Part shown: positions 47,861 through 57,259 of the stretch, in pieces
Numbering within the stretch: position 1 is the stretch's first letter
Layout of the letters: every line of letters starts with the position of its first letter
Assembly: GCA_038503035.1 (NCBI GenBank)
Contig: JAVSML010021669.1
Location: 682,001-746,000, forward strand
DNA from: Crocodylus rhombifer
Taxonomy: Eukaryota > Chordata > Crocodylia > Crocodylidae
Direction of reading: 5' to 3'
Length of the DNA stretch: 64,000 nucleotides
Made by a program: the position numbers and the translations under genes
The notes under the pieces: generated by a model
Database searches by the model: none
What the model was told of the DNA's origin: nothing
The model's input: the letters and a program-made list of their open reading frames with translations, nothing else

Positions 47861-47959
47861 CCCCAGCTGACTTCCTGCCCTTTGGGCAGGGGGCTGGACT
47901 CGATGATCTCCCGAGGTCCCTTCCAGCCCTAATGTCTATGAAATCTATGAAATCTATGA
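45760..47959 (+). mobile_element. CR1 LINE, 5'-truncated, with intact 3' end
   Basis: About 2.2 kb: the ORF2 segment downstream of the endonuclease domain, a short 3' UTR ('gggcaggggg.tggactcgatgatctcc.gaggtcccttccagccct') and the octamer-type tail ATGTCTATGAAATCTATGAAATCTATGAT characteristic of CR1. The 5' edge is approximate, because sequence after 45719 no longer matches the hAT arm and CR1-like protein is recognisable from about 45773. The intact frame and clean tail mark it as the youngest repeat in the window. ORF1 and the endonuclease are absent, so it could not mobilise itself. Confidence 0.9.
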
Positions 47960-48269
47960 TCCGCTTCCTGCGCACCTCTGCCCAGAGCATGCAGGCTGCA
48001 GATTGCAGCTTTGCCCTGGCCCTGGACCAAGCTGCCCCTGCCACAAGATCCCAGTGGCTCCAGAGCAGCTCCCTGCCCTGCCCTGTGGCATGCCCTGCCA
48101 GCATGGCTGGGGCTGGTCTTCATGGCAACCCCAGTCTTGTGCTATCACAGCATAGCTGCAGCTGAGGTCCCCATGGAGACCAACCCCAGCCAGGTAGGCA
48201 GGGGCTGCTGAAAAATGGAGTCCACTACTGGCCAGATCCAGCCTATGGACTGGACTTTGCCCGCCCCTG

Positions 48270-48277
48270 CCCTAGCA
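48270..48277 (+). repeat. Right 8-bp target-site duplication of the hAT element
   Basis: CCCTAGCA directly follows the terminal CCCCTG of the right arm and matches the left duplication in all eight positions. Confidence 0.85.
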
Positions 48278-48641
48278 TCACACACTAACAGCACTCCCCA
48301 GTGTCAGAATAGCAGTAATACCTGTGTGAGTCTCCCCACCCAGCACTTGCTGCTTAGGCTAGCGTAGGTGGTAGAGTCCCCAGAGCAGAGCAGCAACCCT
48401 TGGGAGCAAGAAGCAGCGGGCCTCCAGGGTGGGCCTCCCAACCCAGCACTTACTACTTCGGCTCATGTAGCTGGTAGAGGCCCCAGGCAGCAGCCCTGGG
48501 TGAGTCTTCCTAACTGGGCTCAGTGGTAGCTCCCAAGTTTGGTTTGTCAGTAACTGTGACTGATTTGGTTTGGGTTTCAGTTAAGGTCCAATAGTTACTT
48601 TTGTAAGGTTAAGTGTTTGCTCCTTTTATTTTTTCCCTTGT

Positions 48642-48647
48642 AATAAA
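48642..48647 (+). promoter_or_regulatory. Poly(A) signal candidate of the LTR-like element
   Basis: AATAAA preceded by T-rich 'ccttttattttttcccttg'. Paired here with the TATA box left of the hAT insertion. Confidence 0.35.
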
Positions 48648-49310
48648 CCCTGTTTTAGGTTAGCATCTGCTTGCAAATATGGAAGTTTGTTCATGTCAGA
48701 ACACCTAGATAAAATTGTATTTTCCCAGGTTTATGGATGGGGGCTCGAACTAAATTTGAAAAGTTGGTGGTAAACCCCTACATTTGTACCTAGCCCTTGG
48801 TACTGCCTTCCACTGACTGACAGGAGCATTGTACTCACATGGATAGATGAAAATGTGGCATTGTGTTCCTAATGCGTCACTGCATCATTGGGTTTCTAGC
48901 ATTATTTAACAAACCAAAAAAACACAGCAAAAATTCTGTGTATCCATTTGCATGGTTGAAAGGTCCAGTTTCTTTCCTCTGGAACTCAATCAGAAAAACA
49001 ATGAAAATAATTCATCAGATTCAAATACAAATAAATCCTGTCCTGACAATTGGATGTTATCACATTTAATTTCAATGTAATTATTTTTGTATTTAATTAC
49101 AGAACAGTTAATTACTTCATTTTAATTATGTATCTTTTTTAATTAGATTGAGGCTAAAGAACCTGATAAGGTTGCTACTACTCTACAGAAGATCCATTTT
49201 TCATTTTATCTGCACCATGTATCAGTCCAGCTCACTTGCTTTTCTGTTAATTTTAGTTCCCGTTTCATGTCTCTTTCAATCTCCTGCTTCCTATTTTTGC
49301 TTTTTAAAGT

Positions 49311-49415
49311 GTCAGTTCAGCAAAGCACTTAAAACACAAGCTCAACTGTTAAGCATATGATTACATCCTATTGATTTCAATGAGGCTGTGAGTACATGCT
49401 TAAGTGCTTTGCAGA
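49311..49415. repeat. Amniote palindromic repeat (GCAAAGCACTTAA type)
   Basis: The left end TTCAGCAAAGCACTTAA matches the reverse complement of the right end TTCTGCAAAGCACTTAA. The centre carries 'cctattgatttcaatgagg', and inner arms 'gttaagcatatga' and 'gtacatgcttaa' pair imperfectly. Copies of this palindrome are widespread in reptile and bird genomes. The class is unknown to me. Confidence 0.6.
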
Positions 49416-50907
49416 ATAGAGATGGCCTTAGGCACATGCGTAGGGCTAGGCATGTGTTTTAACTACTTTGCCTTATCTCTCAACACCAGTACCCAGAGCC
49501 AGGCCCATTTATTGAACCTGATACAACAGTTAGTGCTTTCTAGCAATATGCAGCTTTGATAACACAGCAGATTGACATCTGAATGGAATTCTGACACAGC
49601 TATGATTCAGACTCCACATATCTCCTTTTAGTATCGTGCTGAAGTCCCTTTCTGTTTATCCTTTCCACCTTCAAGAAACCAGTAACTTCTGCTTGACATT
49701 TTAAGGAGACCATTGCAGCTATCCGAAGGTGGGCTTACAAGCACTGAAAATAAACAGCTAGAAAAAGGGCACCAAGGCACAAGTATAACCACAGGCTTTC
49801 ATGTCAATGACATGCTGAACTAACCTGCCTGCCAATGCAGCAAGGACAGAATGTGCTTCTCTTGGCATCATTTCTTTTCACTGAAGTGAAATCTTAAAGC
49901 TTTGATTTTCCCAGGAAAAGCCCATGCTGCTGTAAGCCCCTGTGATCTTTAAATCATCCGACAATCTCATCTAAGTTCTAAATTTGGCCCTGCAGCTATC
50001 ACCCGCATTCCAGTCCCTGACATCATCCCCTCTGGAAATCAGAGTATCTTCTAAAATAGCATGGCTGTCTAGCTTACACTTTCAAGCCTTTGCTCATGTT
50101 GAATAGTTACTTATGTGCCTTAACTGTCACTGAAACCAGTGGGAAAAGGCCCAAATACCTCTTTGAATCTGATCATTACTTCCCAAACAGCACCACTGAT
50201 ATCACTGGGATGGCTTAGAGAGTAAAATGGTCTGAAACTTGAGTAGGGTCTAAAATTGTGATAAGATAGTCTGCTTAGCATCCCAAATCACTTTCAAAAT
50301 TTAGTAAGAAAAATATGAAATTGCTGCACAAAAAAATAAATCACATAATCTATCAAGTCCTACCCTTCCCAGAAGGGTAAATTAGCCACTGCATAGCCCA
50401 ATGCTGCTGTAGGGAGACTATTTCCAGTACTCAAGCAGGCAGTGCCCTGCACTGTGCCAGACAGACTTTCCCAAAGAGCCACCAGACAGCTCCAATAATC
50501 ACCATTGAAAAGTCATCATTTGCTCAAATTATGCCACCCCCAGTGATTTGTAAGATACCACAGATTTTGTCTACACCTGGAGTAAGTCATAACTAAAATG
50601 TGTTGTTATCTCTTAGCAACTGTTAGCTTGTTAATATAGACAGTGGACACTGAAGCTCCACACAAATGCAGAATCAAAGAAATGTGAAGGATCCAAAGAA
50701 AGGTCCATTCTTTACAGGTATTTTTCAAAGACTATCCAGCAGGGCTAGACCCAACTAGATTTCAATAAATGTGCGTCTTTGAACTTCCACAACAGCATGA
50801 GAGTTGCAAATGTGCTTTAATATGATAAATATTTATAAAAACACAAAGAGACTTTCAGAATTAAACAGTCCTCATGCCAAGCTCAGTCCTCCTTAAACTA
50901 TATTATA

Positions 50908-50938
50908 TGCACACGCGCGCGCGCGCACACACACACAC
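50908..50938. repeat. (CG)n/(CA)n microsatellite
   Basis: 'gcacacgcgcgcgcgcgcac' continuing into a CA run: a short Z-DNA-prone tract with an unusually long unbroken CG alternation for vertebrate DNA. Confidence 0.9.
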
Positions 50939-52953
50939 CAGTAACTCCAGATATAGTTTGAATTCATTCAGAGTATAGATAGAAGATAAACCTATACTAA
51001 GGGTCAGCTTTACATTTAGTAACTTAAAGAAACATATACATGGCCCAAGCCTGTCTTTCATCATTACTTCTCATTTTATTCATATTTGTAGAATGAATGG
51101 AATCAACATGCATTCTTACTATTTGAACATCCAATCTGGCACATACTTACCACAGAGTGTAAAGTTGCCACCTGTGAGCAACCCCATTATATAAAAGGCA
51201 CCGCACATGGTAGTGGTGACAGGATTGGGCCCTTAGTTATGAATGCAGCAAAAAGGTTGGGAAAAGAGGTAAAAGACAGGAAAAAGGGATAAAAAAGGAA
51301 GGTAAAAGAGGAAGGATATTGGTTGAAATTCTCTGTGGCAGAGTGGCCCCCTTTTTGTCCATTTTGATAGGATAAATAGGCCCAGAGTCCAGAATGATCC
51401 TGTCACCTAGGAGCACTGAACAGTTCTACAAGGTTTGGGGTTTGAAGTGCAGAGACCTCAGCCCTAGCCCCATGGCAAGCAGTTCTATTAAAAATCTCTT
51501 CAACCTTTTATTAAAAATACAGGAAAAGAAGGGAAGGGAGCAGGTAAAGTATTTGAAATGCAAAGTATTAAGTAAGGCTTTAATTTATCAACATCTTTTA
51601 TTCCCTTTAGCTGTACAAAGAGTTTTTATAATGAATTCCCCCCTATGCACACTCACTCATCTGACAGTCTTTGGTATTAAAGGTGGCAGGAACTGCCCTT
51701 TATGGTCAGAGAAAAATCTCTTGAGATGGGAAAGAATAGCCAAGGTAGAAAATGCAGCTAGTCTTCTGGTGCTGACTCTTACTTGTAACCTTGCTGCAAT
51801 AAAATGACATGCACAGTCTTCTTAGCTCCTTCTATCCTCTGTGCTCCTAAAAACTGGCAAATCGTTACCACTGTCAGACTGTTTAAGATGTTGCTTTTAG
51901 CTGCCTCTGGTCCCAGGCCCACAGCAGTGCTGCAAAAAATTCTGTTTTGGATGGCTAAGCCAGACTAATTTTTTAAACAGAAAGACATGCAAGGGAAGGA
52001 GTGACAGCAGGAGTACAAGTCTTGCATTCCAGATATTTTTCAGGATTCAGCCTAAGCTGATAGAGGTAGCAATGTCTTCTGTGTCCCTCTCTCTGGCTCA
52101 GAGTCCCTTCCAGGAACGGTGCAGTGAAGACCCAACAGTGCCATAGTGGATTCCCAAGAGAGGGGGAATGCTGACATCCATGACTAATGTTTGCTCCTTG
52201 CCCTCCTGGCCTCATTATCAAATTAAGCTTCTCTTTGGCTGACCCACCAAGTTCAACCACACAAAAGAATGACCCCTTTTTATCCACCAATTTGGTGTAA
52301 TTTCCAATACACTCATTCTTGTCCATTGATTTCTGGTCCCATGCTCCTCTTGTTTGTTAGACATGATCTCAACAATCCCTGGGTTTTTTTGTCAATAAAA
52401 TAATAGGCATTTTCCATGCACAAGGAATGCAAGAGTAGGGCTTATAGGCAGTCAAGCAAAGCTGTCCTATACATCTGATTCCAGTGTTTGTTCAAGAAAG
52501 GCTCATTTTGAATATTTGCTGGAATGGCTGAAACCAGCTGACTGAAAAAATAAAACTGGAGTAAAAGCAAAGGTTTTCAAAGCCTCTGACTGTCAAGATT
52601 TGCTGTCCTTCATAATAAAAAGCCAATCTCTGCACTGGGGTAAACTTCCATAGCTTCATTGTTTTATTAGCTGAGAATCAGTCAGAATGGGAATATTTAT
52701 ATGTCCACCTACAGTGCCAGGCAATGCCTTTCTGAACCAGAAGCAGTGTAGTCACATTTGCTGGTACTGTACCCAGCCTAACTAGCTTTGCTTAGAAGCA
52801 AGTCAGTTAGCTTCCCTCGCTGCTCTAAGAAAGCAACTCTACTTCCAGTTCAGGAGATAGTTTGCAAGGAGCAGCATGGCATATTCCAACGATGCCCTGT
52901 GCAGTAAGAACGCTTGTTAGCTGTGTTAGTCTGAAGTGATGCAGAAGACATAT

Positions 52954-53622
52954 AAGCCAACACTGTGCGCTTATGAGCCAACAGTGTGCCCTTGTTACAA
53001 AGAGAGCTAACAGCATACTAGACTGCATTAGTGGGAGCATTGCCAGTAGATCAAGGGAAGTGATTCTTTCCTTCTATTTGGCACTGTTGAGGCCACATCT
53101 GGAGTACTGTGTCCAGTTGTAGGTCCCCCAGTACAGTAGGAATGTGGCCAAACTGGAGAAAGTTCAGCAGAAGGCAACAAAAATGGTTAGGGGGCTGGGG
53201 CACATAACTTATGAGGAGAGGCTGAAGGAACTGGACCTATTTAGTCTGGAGAAGAGAGGACTGAGAGGGGATTTAATAGAAGCCTTCATTTACCTGAAGG
53301 GGGGTTCTAAAGAGGATGGAGCTGGATTGTTCTCAGTGGTGGCAGAAGACAGAACAAGAAGTAATGGTCTCAAGTTGCAGCAAGGAAGGTTTAGCTTAGA
53401 TATTAGGAAAAAAGTTCTCACTAGGAAGGTAGTGAAGCATTGGAATGGTTTCCCTAAAGAAGTGCTGGAATTTCCATCCTTGGAGGTTTTTAAGGCCTAG
53501 CTTGACAAAGCCCTGGCTGGAATGATCTACTTGGGGATGGTCCTGCTTTGAGCAGAGGCTTGGACTAGTTTACCTCCAGAGGTCCCTTCCAACCCTTATT
53601 TTATATGATTCTATTATTCTAA
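52954..53622 (+). mobile_element. CR1 LINE 3' third, degraded
   Basis: It starts in 'gagccaacagtgtgcccttgtt', passes 'ggccacatctggagtactgtgtccag', the RVQQKATKM and FSLEKRGLRGDL-type region, and the 3' UTR 'ggcttggactagtttacctccagaggtcccttccaaccc', ending in ATGATTCTATTATTCTA. A 21-bp near-duplicate sits at its very start ('agccaacactgtgcgcttatg' next to 'agccaacagtgtgcccttgtt'). It is a different subfamily from, and older than, the 45.8-kb copy. Confidence 0.9.
53144..53500 (+). pseudogene. CR1 ORF2 C-terminal remnant
   Basis: 118 codons matching the end of CR1 ORF2: LEKVQQKATKMVRG, then FSLEKRGLRGDLIEAF, RSNGLKLQQGRFSLDIRK, and a final FKA. It lies downstream of the polymerase active site, so no catalytic residues are included. 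In-frame TAG codons bracket it: one just upstream where other CR1 copies read a Trp or Gly region after 'gtccagtt', and one at 53498 directly before the expected LDKALAG-type end. It is a dead fragment. Confidence 0.8.
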
Positions 53623-53754
53623 GACAACAACCTATGGCATAGCATTTGATGAAGTAGGTTATTGCCTACAAAAGTTAAGGCCTCTCTAAACCAGTTGGTC
53701 TTTAAACTGGTTTGTGAGCAGTGTAGATATGCCACATATGCTTGGAAATGATTC

Positions 53755-53830
53755 ATAAGAAGGTAAGAACTGCCCATCTGGGTCAGACCAACAGTTCATC
53801 TAGCTCAGTAACTTGTCTCCAACAGAAGTA
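53755..53830. repeat. L3/CR1-type 'cataagaaggtaagaac' repeat end
   Basis: 'cataagaaggtaagaactgcccatctgggtcagaccaacagttcatctagctcagta.cttgtctcc.acag' follows the standard reptile L3-type 3' end 'cataagaacataagaatggccat.ctgggtcagacca'. On usual orientation this is the reverse complement of the LINE 3' end. Confidence 0.7.
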
Positions 53831-53846
53831 AGTAGGAACAGCAGTA

Positions 53847-54015
53847 CAGGGACACAACTGGGTGTCCAGGGCAGAGGGGCAGCAATGACTTCTGGTTGCC
53901 ACTGCAATCATGATTACAATTGGGCACTTGCCAACGGTGACCACTTCTTTACAGCCCCTCACAAGTCAGTACCAGGGGTATTTGCCCTGATCATCCCACC
54001 CTAGTTATGCAACTG
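53847..54015. mobile_element. Short hAT-like element (CTAGTTATGCAACTG end)
   Basis: The right end CTAGTTATGCAACTG is identical to that of the 11559-11922 element. The left edge 'cagggacacaactgggtg' is a weaker match to the inverse. About 170 bp with no coding content. No convincing 8-bp duplication. Confidence 0.35.
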
Positions 54016-55130
54016 AGTAGAAAATATTTTAAAGGAAGGATATTAGAAACAGGATAGAGTGATGCATCCAGTAGCATTACTGAGAGAAGAGGGGTGACTG
54101 GGGCTAGAATCCCAGGTGCCACCTTTCGGTTGGGGGGGGGGATGGCGCAAAAGCAGTCTTCTGTTTTGTTCTCTATTATATGCCTAACACCTTATTTGCT
54201 TTTTTAATCATCACTGCAAACTAAGCTAATGTTTTTAGAGAACTTTCCCCAAAAATTCCAAGAACCTTTTCCTGAGGGTGCAGACAGAAGTGCAGCTCCC
54301 CACTGTAACTGAAAACGCTTTTCAGGAAGCAATCTGAGTTGCAATGATTCCCTGAAACAGACAGAACTTCACTCTCGGTTCCAGGGTGGAGGGGAATCTA
54401 GTTGCTGACTGCCGACCTGCAGCCAGTTTCCCCTAGCAATGCCCCTTCCTTCCTTCCAGGCTGCAAAGTTTTTGGAATGGAAAGGGGGAAAAGGAACAGA
54501 GGAAGCTCATTCTAGGGGTTTCCCAGCTGGCCTGGGGTAGGGGGGAGCTCCAATACACCTGCCTTACCCCCTGACCATGGTGGGGGGGCTCCAATACACC
54601 TATCCCATCCTCCAGTGGGGTCTGAAAACCCCCCAGACTGACCTCACTCCACTCCCTTTCCTCCTCCCCTGCCCTGGTTCTGAAAACAGCTCAAGGCTGG
54701 AAGGGCAGCACAGACACAAGTTATAGAAAATGCTCTGTTTTGAAACATCTTCATCTGACCCTCATGCAATGAGGGTTCAGATTTTCACCCAGCCAGTTTT
54801 GAAGCTGTCTGCTGCCTTGCACTTGTGTTTGGTCATGGCTATAAACTGCTTACTGTGGCCAGATCAGGTGAAAATTGTCACTTTTATCTGTGCCATGAGT
54901 GGTAACGGCTATAGGCAACCGGTAGGGGGTGCACAGGGTGCACGTGCCTCCCTTCCGATGGGGCTGGTACCCCCCCTAATGGCCAACACTGATGCTGCTG
55001 ATAGAGCTGGTGCCCCCCCTGTCAGGGCCACCACAGTCGGTGGCTTTTGTGGGTGCCCCCCCAGATTCAGGAGGCACCAGTCACTCATGGTAACAGCTAA
55101 TTCACAGCCCATTATTAACTAAGTATGTTC
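54016..55130. other. Non-coding, partly GC-rich sequence
   Basis: The motif GCTCCAATACACCT occurs twice about 43 bp apart (near 54548 and 54589), a small tandem duplication. 54915-55092 is C/G-rich ('ggggtgcacagggtgcacgtgcctccc … ggtgccccccc') and may be another MITE. The 130-aa frame at 54730-55122 has no domain. Confidence 0.45.
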
Positions 55131-55136
55131 AGATTA

Positions 55137-55312
55137 TATTTTTCCCCAAGTGCATTACTTTGCATTTAGCCACCTTATATTTATTTTGCCACTTTGTTGC
55201 CTAATCAGTTTTGTGAGATCTTTCTGTGAGATCTCTTCACTGCTTTGGATTTGACTACCTAGGATAATATTGCATCCTTTTTTACTGTTTAATTTTATTT
55301 TGTACAGAAAAA
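55137..55312 (-). mobile_element. Old CR1/L3-type LINE fragment
   Basis: 'ccccaagtgcattactttgcatttagccaccttatatttattttgccactttgttgcctaatcagttttgtgagatcttt…cactgctttggatttgactacct' matches the reverse complement of a common reptile L3/CR1 3' region. Degenerate; both ends are lost. Confidence 0.65.
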
Positions 55313-57178
55313 TTGATTAACTAAACTCTGATTAAGTCAGTTAGAGCCTTTCCTTTGACTTTGTCCATCTTTGGATCAACCCCTTATTTGTGTTCTTTAG
55401 GAAAAGCAGGGAACATCTCCACATCACCATATGGTGACATCACTATGGTGCCATGCTTTAGTACTTCCTTTTGGGGGAGCGTGCCACTGCGGCAACGTAG
55501 CTGCCAGTCATATGTAGACCCACATGATCGCTACATCACTGAGTGCACAGTATGGCAATGTAGCTCTTTGCTACGTTGCTGCAGGGCAATGTGTAGACGC
55601 ACCTGCAGTGAAACAGAGTTTGTTACCTGGTTCCTTAGGTTTTTGCTTTGTGTTATAAAATTTGCCAATCATTACTCTGGGAGGTTTGTTTTACCTTTCG
55701 CCTCCATCTGATCCAATAACATAAATAGACTTTAAGGGAGTGGAACAAAAATGTGATATACATGATAATCTATTTCCAAGTTATGGTGTTGCAAAAGTAT
55801 ATTTCATATGAAAATGTGTATATTTCAAATAAGGTTTATTCTTGTTATTTAAAGCTATGTTTGTTTTTGTTATGATGCGCTATATTATAACAGGGAAGAA
55901 CTTTAAAGCTTAAATCTACAGCTGTTAATCTGAGCAAGCAAGACACAACAGATTCTAAAATATTACTCAGGCAATTCTGGCCTTAAGTAATTAAATTGAA
56001 AACACCTTCAGCATTATGCTATAATTTGTTTGTTAGTTGCATGCTAGAATTAAACTAATTGAATGGATGGCGCTGTAAGTAAACATGAATTTAAAAAAAA
56101 TCAGTTGCTATTTTCATAAGGGAATGAACTGGATTCTCAGAAAAGCGAGAGGCAGGTTGCCTTGGGAAGTGCCTGACACTGGAGGCAAACATCATGAAAA
56201 TATTCCTATAAAGCTCTGTGACTATGTTGCAGGCCTACTCTGCAAATCCACAGTGTCAAGGAAGTACAGTGTAGTCAGGTGCATTGGCCCAATAAATAAG
56301 TTCCCAAGAGAGAGAAGAGTGAGACCAGCTAACCCAAATCTCCAGAAGGGAAAGAGTCTTATAGAGCTACCAGACAGCTCCTCATGCTATGTAGCTTTGT
56401 CAGCTATTTCCCTATTACATGTTCAGTCAGCATGGTGGACCATTTAAAGCATGCTGGGATATAAGATGTTTCATTTCCAGGATCAAGAAATATAACTTTT
56501 TTTTCCAAATCAGAACCCTAACATGATTAAAATACCATCATTTAGGAAATTTTTGGGTAACATCTGTAAAGTTAACTGGACGGAAAAATCAAGTTTCCTG
56601 TTTATTCAAAAGGAACATGCAGAATAGGGAGAATTAAGCTTATATACACCACTGTATATAAGCCCAGCCAGCCCCCCCTCAGCTTAAGCTTTCTATTGTA
56701 TCACAAATGGAGGCCCAGTTCTGACATGGAGGGAATTCCCTCTAGGATGAAGGAATGGTTGAATTTTGGGGTCTATTTAGGGTCTGGAACCTGAAGAGGA
56801 TGTCCTGCTCATAGAGAGTGCATGTATACATACAATTAATACAAAACAATAACTCTAGTACCCAGGACTACAGTACACTGAGCTAGGTTGGAGCAGCCCC
56901 AGCTGGCAAGGGACCTGGAGGGTTAGCCTGCCAGCCCATGGCTGCTCGAGCTGGCCTCAACATGCTGCTGAGGGGCTGGCTGGGGCACAAGGGTACTCCA
57001 GTGTGGAGCTAGCCAGCAGGCAACCCCCGCACTGAAGCATGTGTTTTCCCCAGCCAACGCCATCAGCATCTACATGTGCGTTGCTGCACAGTATATAATG
57101 CTGCTGCAGGATAGTACTTGCATTTACAAGTGATAACCTACAGTGGTGTTTATTATTTTACTGTGACCTAATAGGACG
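55313..57178. other. Non-coding sequence
   Basis: Within 55430-55610, 'gcaacgtagctgcc', 'tgtagaccca', 'gctacgttgctgcag' and 'gtgtagacgcac' suggest a decayed inverted-repeat DNA transposon, not resolvable by eye. Frames of 118 and 120 aa (55355-55711, 56085-56447) have no domain. A GC-richer patch at 56880-57060 is unexplained. Confidence 0.45.
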
Positions 57179-57256
57179 TCAGGTGTAGATGCTGAGATGT
57201 TTACTGCAGAGCTAATTAGGCAGCTCCACAGTAAACATCTCATGTAGATGCACCCA
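57179..57256. repeat. Strong hairpin / palindromic repeat
   Basis: The arms at 57194-57213 and 57222-57241 pair at 18 of 20 positions around an 8-base loop (AATTAGGC). Outside them 'ggtgtagatgct' and 'catgtagatgcacc' extend the symmetry less perfectly. Probably the centre of a palindromic MITE. A microRNA-like hairpin is a remote alternative. Confidence 0.6.
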
Positions 57257-57259
57257 GAG

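Larger units (their letters stand above)
45401..48269. mobile_element. hAT foldback transposon with long inverted arms, host of a CR1 insertion
   Basis: The left terminus CAGGGGTGAGCAAA and the reverse-complemented right terminus CAGGGGCGGGCAAA are textbook hAT-type ends, and the flanking octamer CCCTAGCA is duplicated perfectly. The arms extend far beyond the termini: 45401-45718 aligns to the reverse complement of 47955-48269 at roughly four bases in five, through 'gactccattt', 'cagcagcccatgcc', 'gctgctctggagcc' and 'gatcttgtgg'. The arms meet at GATCAT/ATGATC, so before the CR1 insertion the element was probably an almost uninterrupted palindrome of about 0.65 kb. No transposase is present; mobilisation would have needed an autonomous hAT elsewhere. 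Confidence 0.85.
45110..48720 (+). mobile_element. Candidate LTR-like element interrupted by hAT and CR1
   Basis: Outside the hAT insertion, the left flank has a TATA box and the right flank a poly(A) signal (AATAAA in 'gtaataaaccctg'), followed by 'ggatgggggctcg', reminiscent of the sequence next to primer-binding sites in gamma-type retroelements. Removing the hAT leaves about 0.73 kb, a normal LTR length. Neither terminus is clearly defined, so this is an inference. Confidence 0.35.
48721..52910. other. Non-coding sequence with minor repeats
   Basis: Contains the palindromic repeat at 49311-49415 and the microsatellite at 50908-50938. A 137-aa frame at 51394-51807 and a 117-aa minus-strand frame at 51973-52326 have no domain and no splice context, so I do not call them. 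Confidence 0.5.
52915..53690 (+). mobile_element. Penelope-like repeat split by a CR1 insertion
   Basis: The left piece (52915-52950) has 'ttagctgtgttagtctgaagt', the conserved edge of the family seen in reverse complement at 34720-34741. The right piece (53624-53690) has TTGATGAAGTAGGTTATTGCCTAC followed by AAAAG, a decayed version of the CTGATGA-stem-GAAA core, then 'ccagttggtcttta'. The CR1 between them accounts for the gap. Confidence 0.5.

Noticed and set aside
51394..51807. 137-aa open frame
   Set aside because: The translation shows no recognisable motif or repeat-derived protein and no conserved start context. Consistent with chance.
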